The notes under the pieces are model-generated. The model was not told where the DNA came from. It ran no database searches and was given only the letters and a program-made list of their open reading frames with translations. A program made the position numbers and the translations under genes. Below are positions 35,135 through 45,100 of a stretch of 64,000 nt of DNA, in pieces. The stretch covers positions 2,866,001-2,930,000 of the forward strand of contig NZ_CP126115.1 of NCBI RefSeq assembly GCF_030123505.1. Direction: 5' to 3'. The first letter of the stretch is position 1, and each line of letters starts with the position of its first letter. This DNA is from Neobacillus sp. YX16. Lineage in GTDB: Bacteria; Bacillota; Bacilli; Bacillales; Cytobacillaceae.

Positions 35135-36603
35135 CAAACGTACAAACCGGAGTTAGAGAAGTGGGTCTTTTTATAAATGGGGAATATGTAAAAGCAAGCA
35201 ATGGTGCTACTTTTGAAGTGAAAAATCCTGCAACTCAGGAGATCATTGCGAAGGTCAGTGAAGCCTCACAAGAAGATGTGGATCGTGCTTGCCGTATAGC
35301 ACGGGATGCTTTTGAAAATGGCCCGTGGAGAACGATGACAGTAGCGGAGCGCTGTGCAAAGCTTCGTCGTATGTCTGAAATCATTCTTGAGCGAAAAGAA
35401 GAAATCGCTCGCTTAGATGCGACCGATGTAGGAAAACCATATCATTCAACGGTCCACCATGAGGTTCCACGCGCTGCCAACAATATCAAATTCTTTGCCG
35501 ACTTCATGGAGCAGCAAGGCGGAGAAGTGTATCCAATGGGTGAAGAGTATTTAAACTATACTCGCTACGAACCGGTTGGAGTAGCTGCACTCATTACCCC
35601 TTGGAATGTTCCTTTTATGCTGACCACTTGGAAACTTGGTCCTTGTCTTGCTGCTGGAAACACAGCTGTTATTAAACCAGCTGAAATGACTCCGCTGTCT
35701 GTTTCACTTCTTGGAGAGATTGCGAAGGAAGCAGGAATTCCAGATGGTGTTGTCAATGTGGTACATGGTCTGGGAGGAGTGGTTGGAACGGCGCTGACAA
35801 CCCATCAGGAAGTAGATCTTGTTTCCTTCACGGGCTCGACAGCTACAGGCAAGAGAATTATGAAAAGCGGCGCCGACACGTTAAAGAAAGTTTCTTTTGA
35901 ATTAGGCGGAAAAGCAGCGAATATCGTGTTCGAAGATGCCAATCTTGATAAAGCAATTCCTGTCTCAATTCATGCAGCGTTCATGAATTCTGGGCAAGTC
36001 TGTCTAGCAGGATCAAGAATCTTGGTGCAACGCACGATTTTAGATGAGTTTATTGAAAAATTTAAGAAAGCTGCAACAGAACTAAAAGTCGGCGATCCAC
36101 AAAATGTAGAAACCAAAATGGGTCCAGTGGTAAGTGAAGAGCATTATAAAAAGGTAACCAGTTATCTTGAGATTGCCAAAGAAGAAAATGCCACGTTAAT
36201 TTGTGGTGGAAAGCGTCCAGACTTACCGGATTATTTACAAAATGGCTACTATTTAGAGCCTACCGTTTATCTTCAAGAAAATCCTAAGTCCCGTATTTGC
36301 CAAGAGGAAATCTTTGGACCAATCGTGACAATTATTCCATTTGATACCGAAGAAGAAGCCCTTCGTATTGCCAATGATACAGAATATGGGTTGAACGGTG
36401 TCGTTTGGACAGAAAATCTCCAGCGTGCTCACCGGATTTCACATTCCGTACGTGCGGGTACGATTTGGGTAAACTGCTGGTTTGTTCGTGATCTCCGTGC
36501 TCCATTCGGCGGCTTTAAAAAGAGCGGTGTCGGACGTGAAGGCGGCCATTACAGCATGGAATTTTTCACAGAAGCGAAAAATATTTGCATCGCATTAAAA
36601 TAA
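35131..36603 (+). CDS. 2-Hydroxymuconic semialdehyde dehydrogenase
   Basis: 490-residue NAD-dependent aldehyde dehydrogenase. Glu257 (FELGGKAANIVF) and catalytic Cys291 (NSGQVCLAGSR) are present, as is the WNVPF cofactor loop (about residues 158-162). It oxidises the ring-cleavage product to 2-hydroxymuconate, entering the oxalocrotonate branch together with the tautomerase and decarboxylase. No separate hydrolase gene (for the alternative branch) is present in the window. It is last in the lower-pathway operon and a terminator follows at 36638. Confidence 0.93.
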   Translation: MTNVQTGVREVGLFINGEYVKASNGATFEVKNPATQEIIAKVSEASQEDVDRACRIARDAFENGPWRTMTVAERCAKLRRMSEIILERKEEIARLDATDVGKPYHSTVHHEVPRAANNIKFFADFMEQQGGEVYPMGEEYLNYTRYEPVGVAALITPWNVPFMLTTWKLGPCLAAGNTAVIKPAEMTPLSVSLLGEIAKEAGIPDGVVNVVHGLGGVVGTALTTHQEVDLVSFTGSTATGKRIMKSGADTLKKVSFELGGKAANIVFEDANLDKAIPVSIHAAFMNSGQVCLAGSRILVQRTILDEFIEKFKKAATELKVGDPQNVETKMGPVVSEEHYKKVTSYLEIAKEENATLICGGKRPDLPDYLQNGYYLEPTVYLQENPKSRICQEEIFGPIVTIIPFDTEEEALRIANDTEYGLNGVVWTENLQRAHRISHSVRAGTIWVNCWFVRDLRAPFGGFKKSGVGREGGHYSMEFFTEAKNICIALK

Positions 36604-36637
36604 TTTCTGGTATTTATAAAATATGAAAAGTAAAGAG

Positions 36638-36682
36638 GGAAAGGGGAATAGATGCATTTTAATCTATGAGCCTTTCCTTTTA
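36638..36682 (+). terminator. Terminator of the meta-cleavage operon
   Basis: GGAAAGG...ATAGAT pairs with ATCTAT...CCTTTCC, followed by TTTTAATC. Confidence 0.65.
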
Positions 36683-36783
36683 ATCTATGTAGGGCTGAGT
36701 TAAGACTCAATAACAGAGTAGATTATTTAATAATATGTTTGATAAAAAGAGATAGATTGATATATAAAATAACTTTCATGTGA

Positions 36784-37323
36784 CGCCCGTTTGTTCGCCA
36801 ACAAGGGCCTCGTTGTGTTCAAAATGAAATTACTCAGTTTCTATACCGGGAAGTGCATTTATTAGATAGTCGGTATTATCGAGGATGGCTGGACTTACTA
36901 GCTGAGGATATTGTCTATCAAATGCCTGCGAGAATTACTACTGAGGGAAAGCATGATACTCCAAATATAGATTATAAGTCACGTTACTTTGAGGAAACAA
37001 AACATTCGATGCTTACAAGAGTGAAGCGGTTAGATTCTACCTCTTCTTCATGGGCTGAAATCTCAGGGCCGCGCCAACGTCACTTTATTAGCAATGTTTT
37101 TATCGAAAAAGGGGTCATGAATGATGAAGGAAACGAGGAGTATTTCGTTCGAAGCAACTTCCTTTTTAAACGGAACCGGGGTTCTGCGCGCACTTCCGAA
37201 GAGTTATTTGGTTGTAGAGAGGATGTAATCCGAAAAGAAAATGGGGAATGGAAGCTTGCCTCACGTGTCATCTATCCTGATCAGACTGTATTAGGCACCA
37301 TCAATTTAAGTATGTTTTTGTAG
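36784..37323 (+). pseudogene. Ring-hydroxylating dioxygenase beta subunit, 5' end missing
   Basis: The frame is open from 36784 to the stop at 37321 and reads QNEITQFLYREVHLLDSRYY (residues typical of the beta-subunit N-terminus), then WLDLLAEDIVYQMPARITTE and further on VRSNFLFKRNRG and VLGTINLSMFL. This matches small subunits of Rieske non-heme dioxygenases (NTF2-like fold) over nearly the full length. There is no ATG, GTG or TTG before the conserved start; a GTG at 36853 lies inside the conserved helix and has no ribosome site. The alpha subunit, ferredoxin and reductase genes are absent. It is probably a relic of an older aromatic-oxidation cluster. Confidence 0.75.
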
Positions 37324-37668
37324 GGGAGAGCAACATATTATCTCCAAATGGATAAACGGACGGATAAAAAAACGACAGGTGCTTGGCATAAAGGGTTCAG
37401 TTTTCGGGTGCTTTCCTAATAAATGACAAAAGAAATGACGTATGAATTGGCATACATCTTTTTCTTTATTTATCAAGGATTGTTCGGTATTTCTTTAACT
37501 TTGACATAACAATTGACATCATTTTTATGTTGGACAATAAGTATTGTGAAATTAAAAATAAGTGCCAAAACTACTGTCAATTTCAGTGCCGTTTTGAGTA
37601 CTAGTATTAGAAGTCCTTCTTCAACTAACGAAGAAGTTTAGTTGAATAACAGTTGCATAAATAGTATG
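37324..37668. other. Intergenic region holding a dispersed element (37436-37547)
   Basis: No gene found. The part from TATGAATTGGCATAC to the palindrome ACAATAAGTATTGT (37534-37547) resembles, in opposite orientation, the stretch 59135-59253. A TTGACA-type sequence lies within it at 37500. Confidence 0.4.
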
Positions 37669-37706
37669 AAATCCTTACTTCTATGCAGGAAGTAAGGATT
37701 TTTTGT
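37669..37706 (+). terminator. Strong terminator-like hairpin
   Basis: AAATCCTTACTTC / GAAGTAAGGATTT with a seven-base loop and T run, 60 bases before the next gene. Confidence 0.7.
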
Positions 37707-37762
37707 TGAATAAATGAAATTTAGAATATTATGGAATTTCCATGTGAATAGGAGAGGTTAAT

Positions 37763-38209
37763 ATGTCGTTTATGATGGTAAAAAAAGAATTTAAACTTGT
37801 TGGATTAAAAGGTAGTGGGGAGTTTGTTAACTTTGGTAATGAAGTACCCTTGCTTGCAAAGCAACTATTAAGTCGCTCAAACGAAATCCTAAATCCAACA
37901 GAGACCGAAATAGCATTATTTGAGCCTAAAAAGGATGAGAAGCATAGGATTGGTCATTATTATGTAGGATTAATTGTGAGTGAGAAATTAAATGAAGTGC
38001 CAACAGGAATGGAGTATATTAAAACGAATAAAAGTTACATAACTACAAGAGGGAATATATCTAATTTGGGAGAACTTCATTTGAATTTATTGAATTGGGC
38101 AGAAGAACAAGGTTATCAAAGAGATTTAGATTCTTATATTATCGAGACATATCACCCTATGGGGGAAGGAGATGAAGAAGTACAGATTTATTTACCAATT
38201 CAAGGTTAA
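37763..38209 (+). CDS. GyrI-like small-molecule-binding protein
   Basis: 148 residues with the SHS2/GyrI-like fold used as the effector-binding domain of AraC- and MerR-type regulators, here without a DNA-binding domain. Signs are FKLVGLKGSGEF at the start, RIGHYYVGLIVSE in the middle (about residues 70-83), and YIIETYHPMGEGDEEVQIYL at the end, where the conserved Glu-Ile/Val-x-Ile/Leu closes the sheet. Free-standing members may bind cationic drugs. AGGAGAGG precedes the ATG. Single gene. Confidence 0.75.
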   Translation: MSFMMVKKEFKLVGLKGSGEFVNFGNEVPLLAKQLLSRSNEILNPTETEIALFEPKKDEKHRIGHYYVGLIVSEKLNEVPTGMEYIKTNKSYITTRGNISNLGELHLNLLNWAEEQGYQRDLDSYIIETYHPMGEGDEEVQIYLPIQG

Positions 38210-38320
38210 AAGTACAAATCAAAAATCTTCTTCAATAAACGGTCAGGTATGTCGAAGTAGTTTGTTGTATTTAAACGTGGAATAAATAGGAAAATGAGAT
38301 AATCTATTAGGAGATAAAAA

Positions 38321-38836
38321 ATGAACTTGGATTTCGTTGAAGGTTTTAATATAAAAATTGCTACGAATGAGGATAGTAGTAATATTATTAAAATGTTAAA
38401 ACAGATAGCTCTATGGATGAAAGATAATGAAATAAACCAATGGAGTTTTCTATTAGATGGTGGTGATGATGAAGAGATTGAACAAGCCATATCTAATCAA
38501 GAAACGTATATTGTTTTGAAAGATAACGATATTGTGGCTACATTTACACTTTTATCTAAACAAAGTGAATGGGATAGGGATATTTGGGGAGACGATATTT
38601 CCTCTAAATCGCTTTACTTACATAGACTTGCAATTATTCCTACATTTATGAAGAAAGGTATGGGTAGAAGTATTCTGACTTGGATACAGAACAATGTAAG
38701 TGATCAAGAATATCTTAAATTAGATTGTGTTGCGGATAATATAAAGTTAAATAGCTTTTATAAGGATAATAAATTTGAACTTGTTGGTTTAACAGATGGA
38801 CACAGTAAATATCAAATGTGTATAAAAAAGAATTAA
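38321..38836 (+). CDS. GNAT N-acetyltransferase
   Basis: 171 residues. The acetyl-CoA loop appears as LHRLAIIPTFMKKGMGRSIL (about residues 105-124), followed by LDCVADNIKLNSFYKDNKFE, which is the usual end of the fold with its Tyr. The N-terminal part has QIALWMKDNEINQW, often seen in GNATs of Bacillus. Single gene, AGGAGA before the ATG. Substrate unknown. Confidence 0.85.
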   Translation: MNLDFVEGFNIKIATNEDSSNIIKMLKQIALWMKDNEINQWSFLLDGGDDEEIEQAISNQETYIVLKDNDIVATFTLLSKQSEWDRDIWGDDISSKSLYLHRLAIIPTFMKKGMGRSILTWIQNNVSDQEYLKLDCVADNIKLNSFYKDNKFELVGLTDGHSKYQMCIKKN

Positions 38837-38962
38837 AAATTCTTCAAGTAACGAAGCAGTTTAATAAGAACAGGACAATCAATATACTATGTAGAATATA
38901 ATAAAGTTGAGGTTGTATAAATATATAGAAAAAACAGTAAATAAAAATTAGGAGTGTTGGTT

Positions 38963-39457
38963 ATGGTTCATGCAAAAGAGGTTTTATCGGATCAGTTGTT
39001 GGCAAATGCCAATGACCCTAGTTGGTACCTACCATTTTCAGATTCAGTAGAAAGATTGTCTGAGGAACATGCATTTTGGAAGCCAAACGAAGAAAGTAAG
39101 AGTATTGCTGAAATTGTGCAACATCTACTATATTGGAATCAAACATGGCAAACAAGGTACCAAAAATCTCACGTTGATGCTGTGCCTTCCATAGGAAATA
39201 ATAATAACAGCTTTATTATTCCTGAAAATCATACTTTTGCTGACTTAAAGAAACAACTTTTAGAGGTGCTTTTACGTTGGCAAGAGTTATTATCTGAAGA
39301 AAAAGTTGAGAGTGAAGTTAATGGTTTTCCTGGACACGTGAAATGGTGGGCAATACTCGGAAATGTGGCAACTCATAACGCATATCACATTGGTCAGATC
39401 ATTTATATCCGGAAGTTGCAAAATAGCTGGAAAATAGATGCAGGAAAAGATGAATAA
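38963..39457 (+). CDS. DinB-family protein
   Basis: About 164 residues forming a four-helix DinB/YfiT-type bundle. The metal-binding His residues are expected in IVQHLLYWNQTW (about residue 50) and in THNAYHIGQIIYIRKLQ near the C-terminus. ATG 38963 with AGGAG at 38949 is chosen over a GTG at 38954. Bacillus DinB proteins include bacillithiol S-transferases and damage-inducible proteins. A paralogue lies at 52410 with the same DAYHIGQI signature. Confidence 0.85.
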   Translation: MVHAKEVLSDQLLANANDPSWYLPFSDSVERLSEEHAFWKPNEESKSIAEIVQHLLYWNQTWQTRYQKSHVDAVPSIGNNNNSFIIPENHTFADLKKQLLEVLLRWQELLSEEKVESEVNGFPGHVKWWAILGNVATHNAYHIGQIIYIRKLQNSWKIDAGKDE

Positions 39458-39563
39458 ATAAAAGTTGCACTAGCGCATACTTGAACTAAACCAGCTAATA
39501 GTTTGTCAATATTTTTCAATAAAAAATTAAATTTCTCATGCTATACTAAAATGTGCATGCCAA

Positions 39564-39606
39564 ATAACCTTCCTAAATTCTACTTTTGGAAGGTTATGTA
39601 TTTTTT
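39564..39606 (+). terminator. Terminator between the DinB gene and the IS110 element
   Basis: Perfect stem ATAACCTTCC / GGAAGGTTAT followed by GTATTTTTTAG. Could also be part of the right end of the IS element. Confidence 0.6.
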
Positions 39607-39621
39607 AGTTTTATTTATTAT

Positions 39622-40857
39622 TTAAGCTATATCTTGGAAGGTTGAGTTGCTTTTTAATAGTGCATAGATCCATTGTAAAAGCTTATTTGCACAGGCTATT
39701 ACAGCTACTTTATAAGGCTTTCCTTCTTCCCGTTTCTTATCATAGAACTCTCGTAACCTCTTGTTGCGTGGGATGATATCTTTAGTTGTTTTCTTTTTTC
39801 GACAATCACGAATGGCACATTTAACGGCTAAATATAAGGCACGCCTAAGCCTGCTAGACCCTCTTTTTGTTATTCTGTTCACTGTTCCTTTGAACCTTCC
39901 TGATTCAAAGATACTAGGGTCAATTCCGGCAAATACTACAAGTTTTTTAGGGTGATTAAACCGAACAATCTCACCAATTTCGGAAATAATCGTTGCCGCG
40001 ATTTTTTCTCCGATACCAGGGATTGATTGGATAATCTTATATTCTATAAGTTCTTTTGCTAAAGCATCTATCTCAGCTTGAAACGCAGATAGGTGCTTTT
40101 GGTATTCTAAAAGCATATTGATATACATTTTTAGCGTCAAAATATGGCTCTGGTATAAGGTTTTCTGAAAAGGATTCTGAGCTGCTGCAGATATCAGTTC
40201 CTTTGCCTTTGTAGCCGCCCACTTACGAGAACGACTATTACAGTTTTCCTTTATTCTAGTTGCTATCGTTTCTTCACCAGCTTCTAAGACATCGTTAGAT
40301 GTAGGATATTCTAGTAGAGTTAGTAAAGAAACAACTGAATATAAGTCCCCAAAAACACCTTTATACTCAGGAAAAACCTGATCTAGAACAGCTTGAAACT
40401 GCAGCTTAGCTTGTACAAATATTTCAGTTAAGTTTTCGTGTTGGCGTGTTAGATTACGAAGGTTTAAGAGGTGAATTCCTCGTTTTTTATAGGGCTCCAA
40501 ATCCTCTTTATAGTACAATTCACAGAGATGATAAGCATCGATTTTATCTGTTTTTACTTTCCGTAAACTCGAGCTCTTTGCACGATAAGAGATAAGAGGA
40601 TTGATTATAATTAATAAATAATCTCTGTCCTCAAAATACTGAACAACGGGAGTATGATAATGCCCTGTAGCTTCAAGAACAATTGGAGGTTTAACTCCTG
40701 TTAAGTTCTCAATTTCTCTAAGAAATTGATGTAAAATATCTAATCCCTCTAGAGTATGTGATACTTTAAAACTACTTTTGTAAGGTTTTTTCTTATCCAA
40801 GAAAGCTTGAACCTGACTTTCGCCTTTTGCTATATCCAGACCAACGACTGGATTCAT
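39622..40857 (-). CDS. IS110-family transposase (DEDD recombinase)
   Basis: 411 residues. The N-terminal RuvC-like domain starts NPVVGLDIAKGESQ with Asp8, followed by VLEATGHYH (Glu) and VKTDKIDAYHL (Asp pair). The C-terminal Transposase_20 domain contains IQSIPGIGEKIAATIISEIG and AGIDPSIFESG, with the catalytic Ser in KRGSSRLRRAL. It appears full length and intact. ATG 40857 is preferred because GGAGGAG lies directly upstream; the frame is open further to 40908. In IS110 elements the recombinase works with a bridge RNA encoded next to it. Confidence 0.93.
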   Translation of the reverse strand: MNPVVGLDIAKGESQVQAFLDKKKPYKSSFKVSHTLEGLDILHQFLREIENLTGVKPPIVLEATGHYHTPVVQYFEDRDYLLIIINPLISYRAKSSSLRKVKTDKIDAYHLCELYYKEDLEPYKKRGIHLLNLRNLTRQHENLTEIFVQAKLQFQAVLDQVFPEYKGVFGDLYSVVSLLTLLEYPTSNDVLEAGEETIATRIKENCNSRSRKWAATKAKELISAAAQNPFQKTLYQSHILTLKMYINMLLEYQKHLSAFQAEIDALAKELIEYKIIQSIPGIGEKIAATIISEIGEIVRFNHPKKLVVFAGIDPSIFESGRFKGTVNRITKRGSSRLRRALYLAVKCAIRDCRKKKTTKDIIPRNKRLREFYDKKREEGKPYKVAVIACANKLLQWIYALLKSNSTFQDIA

Positions 40858-40869
40858 TTTTAAATCTCC

Positions 40870-41060
40870 TCCTCTAATATATAAAATCACCGGTACCCCT
40901 AATTCCATCTTGCAGTATCATAGCTTCGCTTGTTATACGAGATCTTAGTCCCAACCAGCCTCAAACATGTTTCTACAAGTAGGGGGGGAACTGTTTAGCT
41001 GACGGGATCGAGTCCCACGGGTGCTTACGTTCTACCCCGGCTACAGTTATAATAAAACCA
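40870..41060 (-). ncRNA. Candidate IS110 bridge RNA region
   Basis: The minus-strand leader upstream of the transposase is much richer in G+C than its surroundings and contains several short inverted repeats, for example around CGTGGGACTCGATCCCG and CTTGTAGAAACATG. A TTGACC box (rc of 41080-41085) followed at about 18 bases by TATAAC resembles a promoter feeding into it. IS110-group elements encode their bridge RNA in exactly this place. Loop assignment cannot be made without the donor and target sites. Confidence 0.45.
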
Positions 41061-41129
41061 TATAAAAAATGGTCAACCAGAAATATCTGGCTGACCTTAT
41101 AATACGAAGGGTGCTTTACTTTAAAATCA

Positions 41130-41158
41130 GGTTGCTGTGGCAGCCTTTTTTTAATGTG
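41130..41158 (+). terminator. Terminator-like hairpin
   Basis: GGTTGC / GCAGCC with TGTG loop (one G-T pair), followed by seven T residues. Confidence 0.6.
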
Positions 41159-41176
41159 CTTACGGGGCAGTTAGCT

Positions 41177-41485
41177 GTGCGAAATGTTTCTCGCTTAAAT
41201 GGAGGATGGTCACATTTCTCTGGTAAAGGCTAGACAGTTCCTGTCGGAACTGAAGGATTATATCAAAGAATCAAATGATAGGGTAACGCCCCTGAAGGGT
41301 TCTAACTTAGTCGAATAGCACTTGATTTAGTAAGAATGATAGTGTTATAAGCTCGGCGAAAAGGCGTGAGAATTTACCGTAGCAGGTTAAGCTGACGAAC
41401 TTCTGAATGTACGGGTCTATACCTGCGATACATAGAAATAACAGGGGGAAAAGGGAGCGATAACCTCAAACCCTTACCTATCTGT
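41177..41485 (+). mobile_element. Possible group II intron 5' fragment
   Basis: Begins GTGCGAAATG, the GUGYG start of group II introns, right after a terminator hairpin. Several stretches resemble domain I of bacterial introns: an AGGGTAACGCCC hairpin, CTCGGCGAAAAGGCGTGAG, GAATTTACC, and a closing AGGGGGAAAAGGGAGCGATA. No reverse transcriptase gene and no recognisable domain V (AGC...GAAA hairpin) follows, so it would be a truncated relic. The identification is from remembered motifs and is tentative. Confidence 0.4.
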
Positions 41486-41539
41486 ATCAAGAAAAAATGG
41501 TATAATTTTAAAAAAAATAGGGTAAAGGGGAAGTGAAAA

Positions 41540-41884
41540 ATGATAGATCTTAATGGTCGTAGCTTTGTTTCGATTGAAAATACGGATAATGGTGAAGTTT
41601 CTTCAAAGACTATTTTTGATTACACACAAGAGGGACATATCATCTCAGCAACTTACAGTGGAGGGGAAATTGTAAAAGGAACATTGATTGGAGTAATAAA
41701 GGATGACGGTTGCTTAGAGTTTAGGTATAACCACGTTAACAACAAAAATGAAATTAGAGGTGGACAATGTATATCTACTCCTGAAATCTTACCAGATGGG
41801 CGACTTAGGTTATATGAAAATTGGAAATGGCTTGATTCTGAAGCTACTGAGGGAAATTCAATTATTGAGGAAATTATCATTTAA
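41540..41884 (+). CDS. Conserved small protein, all-beta repeats
   Basis: 114 residues in a pattern of short strands: [59 protein letters not shown], ending in [20 protein letters not shown]. This belongs to a common uncharacterised family sometimes mislabelled as N-acetylglutamate synthase; no acetyltransferase motif is present. A ribosome site (AAAGGGGAAG) precedes the ATG. It follows the possible intron relic and stands alone. Confidence 0.7.
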   Translation: MIDLNGRSFVSIENTDNGEVSSKTIFDYTQEGHIISATYSGGEIVKGTLIGVIKDDGCLEFRYNHVNNKNEIRGGQCISTPEILPDGRLRLYENWKWLDSEATEGNSIIEEIII

Positions 41885-42124
41885 AACTATTGAACGTACT
41901 AAATTATCCCTACTATATTAACGGGGGGCTTAAGTTAATAAGGTTTAGGTATTCCTAATAAAGAAACTCACCAATTATTGAGGGTTTTGCTTTTTTATAT
42001 CCCAATAACGATGTCAAAACGAATACCGTTTCTGTACTTATTTTAGAAAAGCATCTCAAAACGGAGGCCTTTATGCTTGGCACATGCCGTTTTTAGACTA
42101 CAAAATTAAGAGCAATCATCGAAA

Positions 42125-42174
42125 AGCAGAAATCCTGCAAAATAAATTCACTTTTGCAGGTATTCTGCTTTTTA
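42125..42174 (-). terminator. Terminator of the RND exporter gene
   Basis: Long stem AGCAGAA..CCTGCAAAA / TTTTGCAGG..TTCTGCT with a nine-base loop and T residues on both strands, directly behind the reverse-strand gene. Confidence 0.7.
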
Positions 42175-42181
42175 TTGAAGA

Positions 42182-45100
42182 CTACATTTGAATAGGTTGT
42201 TCTGTTGATTCTGACATTCTTTGTTTCTTTGATTTTTTAAAATACAATAATTCATACACACATGGGATGACGATCAACGTCAATAGGGTAGCAAGCGCCA
42301 GCCCGCCAATCACGACAACGGCCAAGCTTTGAGATACCAAGCTTCCGGTCTGAGATGCTTTAAACAAGAGTGGAATCATCGCACATATCGTTGCGATGGC
42401 AGTCATCATAATCGGCCTCATTCTGGTAGCCGTCGCTTCCACAATCGCTTCGCGAATACTCATTTTTTCTTCATTTTGTCTAACACGATCAATTAAAACA
42501 ATCGCATTGGTTACAACAATTCCTATCAGCATAAGCGCTCCAAGCAGGGCGGTGATATCAACGGAAATCCGGCTGATTAAGATTCCTAAAATCGCACCGA
42601 TGGCTGCTAGAGGGAGGGACGTTAAGATCGCAATTGGCGCTTTAATCGACTTAAATGTAATGACCATAATTAAGAACACAATTCCGATGGAAACAAGCAT
42701 TGTTAAGAAAAGGTCCGTAAAATCCTCCATTTGCTGGGCACTTGCTCCACCAACAAGAACTTCTACATCTTCTGGGAAATCCATTCCTTTATTATCTTTT
42801 TTGTCACCGAATATTTCTAAATTAATCTTGGTTGAAATTTCAGAGAGCTTAGCAGGATCGACGGACGCTATGACACGAAGGTAGGTTTCTCCATCTTTAT
42901 GGAATTGGCTGGTTGAGCTCTCAGCCACTTTTAAGGCTGCCACCTCAGAAACGGGAACCATTCCACTTTCGGTCATAATGGAAATATTTTTCAAGTCGTC
43001 TTCTGTTTTTGTGTTAAGTAAAGGTTCAAGAACAACGGTCGTTTGTTTTTCATTTAACATAATCGAACCAATTGGTGTTTGATTTAACAAGACACCGAGC
43101 TGCTGTGCAATTTGCTGTGTATTGCCTTTTGCAGGATCTACTACTAAAGAGTAGACAGTTTTCTTTTCATCCTGATTCGTTGTTACCTTTTCAACACCGT
43201 CAATTTCCGATACTTTTTCTTTAATATTGTTTGCGGTTTGTTCCAGCTGATTGATATCCTCACCAATCACATCGATCGTAATCGTGGTGCCAGCTCCCCC
43301 CATCATAAACGAAGCAGTGGAAACTTCTAATACAGCATCCTCATAGTCGTCTTTTTTCTTTTCAATTTCTTTTAAAACCTTATCTGTATCATCTTTATCT
43401 TTTAATAGTATGCTGATGACCGCCTCGGTTGGGGAACCGATTTGGCCAAATTGAGCGAAATCAGCTGAAGACCCGACTTGGTTAAAAACATATTCAACTT
43501 CATCCATTTCAGAGATCGAATTTTCAAGCTGTATTGCCTTTTCTTTGACCGTTTCAAAAGGTGTTTCATTTGGATATTTCAAGGTCGCTGAAACAAAGTC
43601 GGCAGAAGAATTGTCAACGGCACCCTTCGGTACAACAAAATAAGCACCAATCGATCCAGCAAACAAAAGGATAGAAATCGTAAACACAATCCATTTATGA
43701 TTCAAAGACCATTTGACCGCTTTTGGAAAGCGCACTGCGGGTTTATGTTCCGGAAGTTTGGTATTTTTCAACAATCCTGCACTCATCAACGGTACCAAGG
43801 TTAATGCAACCAAAAGCGAGGCGAGAAGGGAATAGGTAACCGTTAAGGCAAATGGTAAGAGAAATTCTTGAAGTCCTCCATTTAATAAACTCATTGGCAA
43901 GAAAACCGCGACCGTTGTTAACGTAGAGGCCGTAATCGCAACACCCACTTGTTTCGTTGCATCAATCACCATTTGAACGGAGAATTTCTCTGTTTGCATT
44001 TTACGGTAAATATTTTCAATGACCACGATACTGTCGTCCACAAGCCGCCCAACGGCAACCGCAACTCCGCCGAGGGTTAAGATATTTAACGTTACCCCGG
44101 AACGTGACAGTAAGAACAAGGTAAAACATAGGGATAGCGGGATGGAAACAATCGTAATAAACGTTGTTCGGATATTCCGTAAAAATATCATAATCACAAT
44201 AGTAGCAAATAATGCGCCAAGAAGGACTTCTTTCATCATCGTTTGAACCGATGTTTCAACCATATCAGCTGAGGCGACATAGATCGTAGATTCTTGTGAA
44301 TCGTATTTTTTGTTAATTTCCTTTGTTACTTTTTCGATTTCTTTACTTATGGTTACTGCATTTGAATGGCTGTCCTTCGTAATACTGATGCTTAATGCTT
44401 CCTTTCCGTCAAAACGGTTAAGAAAATTGGATTGTTTTGTTTCCTCAATTGAGGAGATATCCTCAAGCGTTACATTTGGAGCGACTGGCAGGCTTTTTAG
44501 TTTTTCGAGACTCGATAAGTCGCCAATCACCTTAATATTGCTTGTTTTTCCGTCAATATTCTTTTCACCGATGGCAAGAGCGGTGTTTTGGCCTTGAAGA
44601 ATTCCCAGTACACTCTGAAGAGATATCTGGTTTTGTGCTAACTTTTGATTGTCAATCTTTACTGAGATAACAGGATCAACCAAACCATAAGTTTGAACCT
44701 GGGAAACACCGTCAATATCTTTGTACAGTGGTTCAATTTTTTCTTTTATTAATTCTAGGTTTTCTGTGGTGAGGCCATCTTTAAAGGTTACCGCGATGTT
44801 GGATATGGGAATCATGGAGGTATTTAGCTGCGAAATAATTGGCTTTGATATGTTAGCTGGTAATGGCACATTCGATAAAGCCTCTTGAACATCTAATTTA
44901 GCCTGTTTCATATCGGAACCAGCTTCAAAAAATAAATCAACCTTTGAAAAGCCGTCTCCCGTTGTGGAATAAACCGAGTTTTTTCCTTTAATCCCGGTAA
45001 CCGCCCGCTCGATTGGAGAAGTGACATCATTTTCCATTGTTTTTGAATCGGTTCCTTGGCCCAGCGTAATAATAGTTACTTGCGGATTGTCTGCTGACGG

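Larger units (their letters stand above)
39560..41060 (-). mobile_element. IS110-family insertion sequence (ends approximate)
   Basis: One DEDD transposase gene on the minus strand with a 200-base structured leader upstream of it. IS110 elements usually lack inverted ends, so the borders can only be guessed: the left end lies in or beyond the leader near 41060 and the right end shortly after the gene stop. No second copy of the element is present in the window. Confidence 0.65.

Noticed and set aside
42396..42884. 162-codon plus-strand frame
   Set aside because: It is the antisense shadow of the RND exporter gene.
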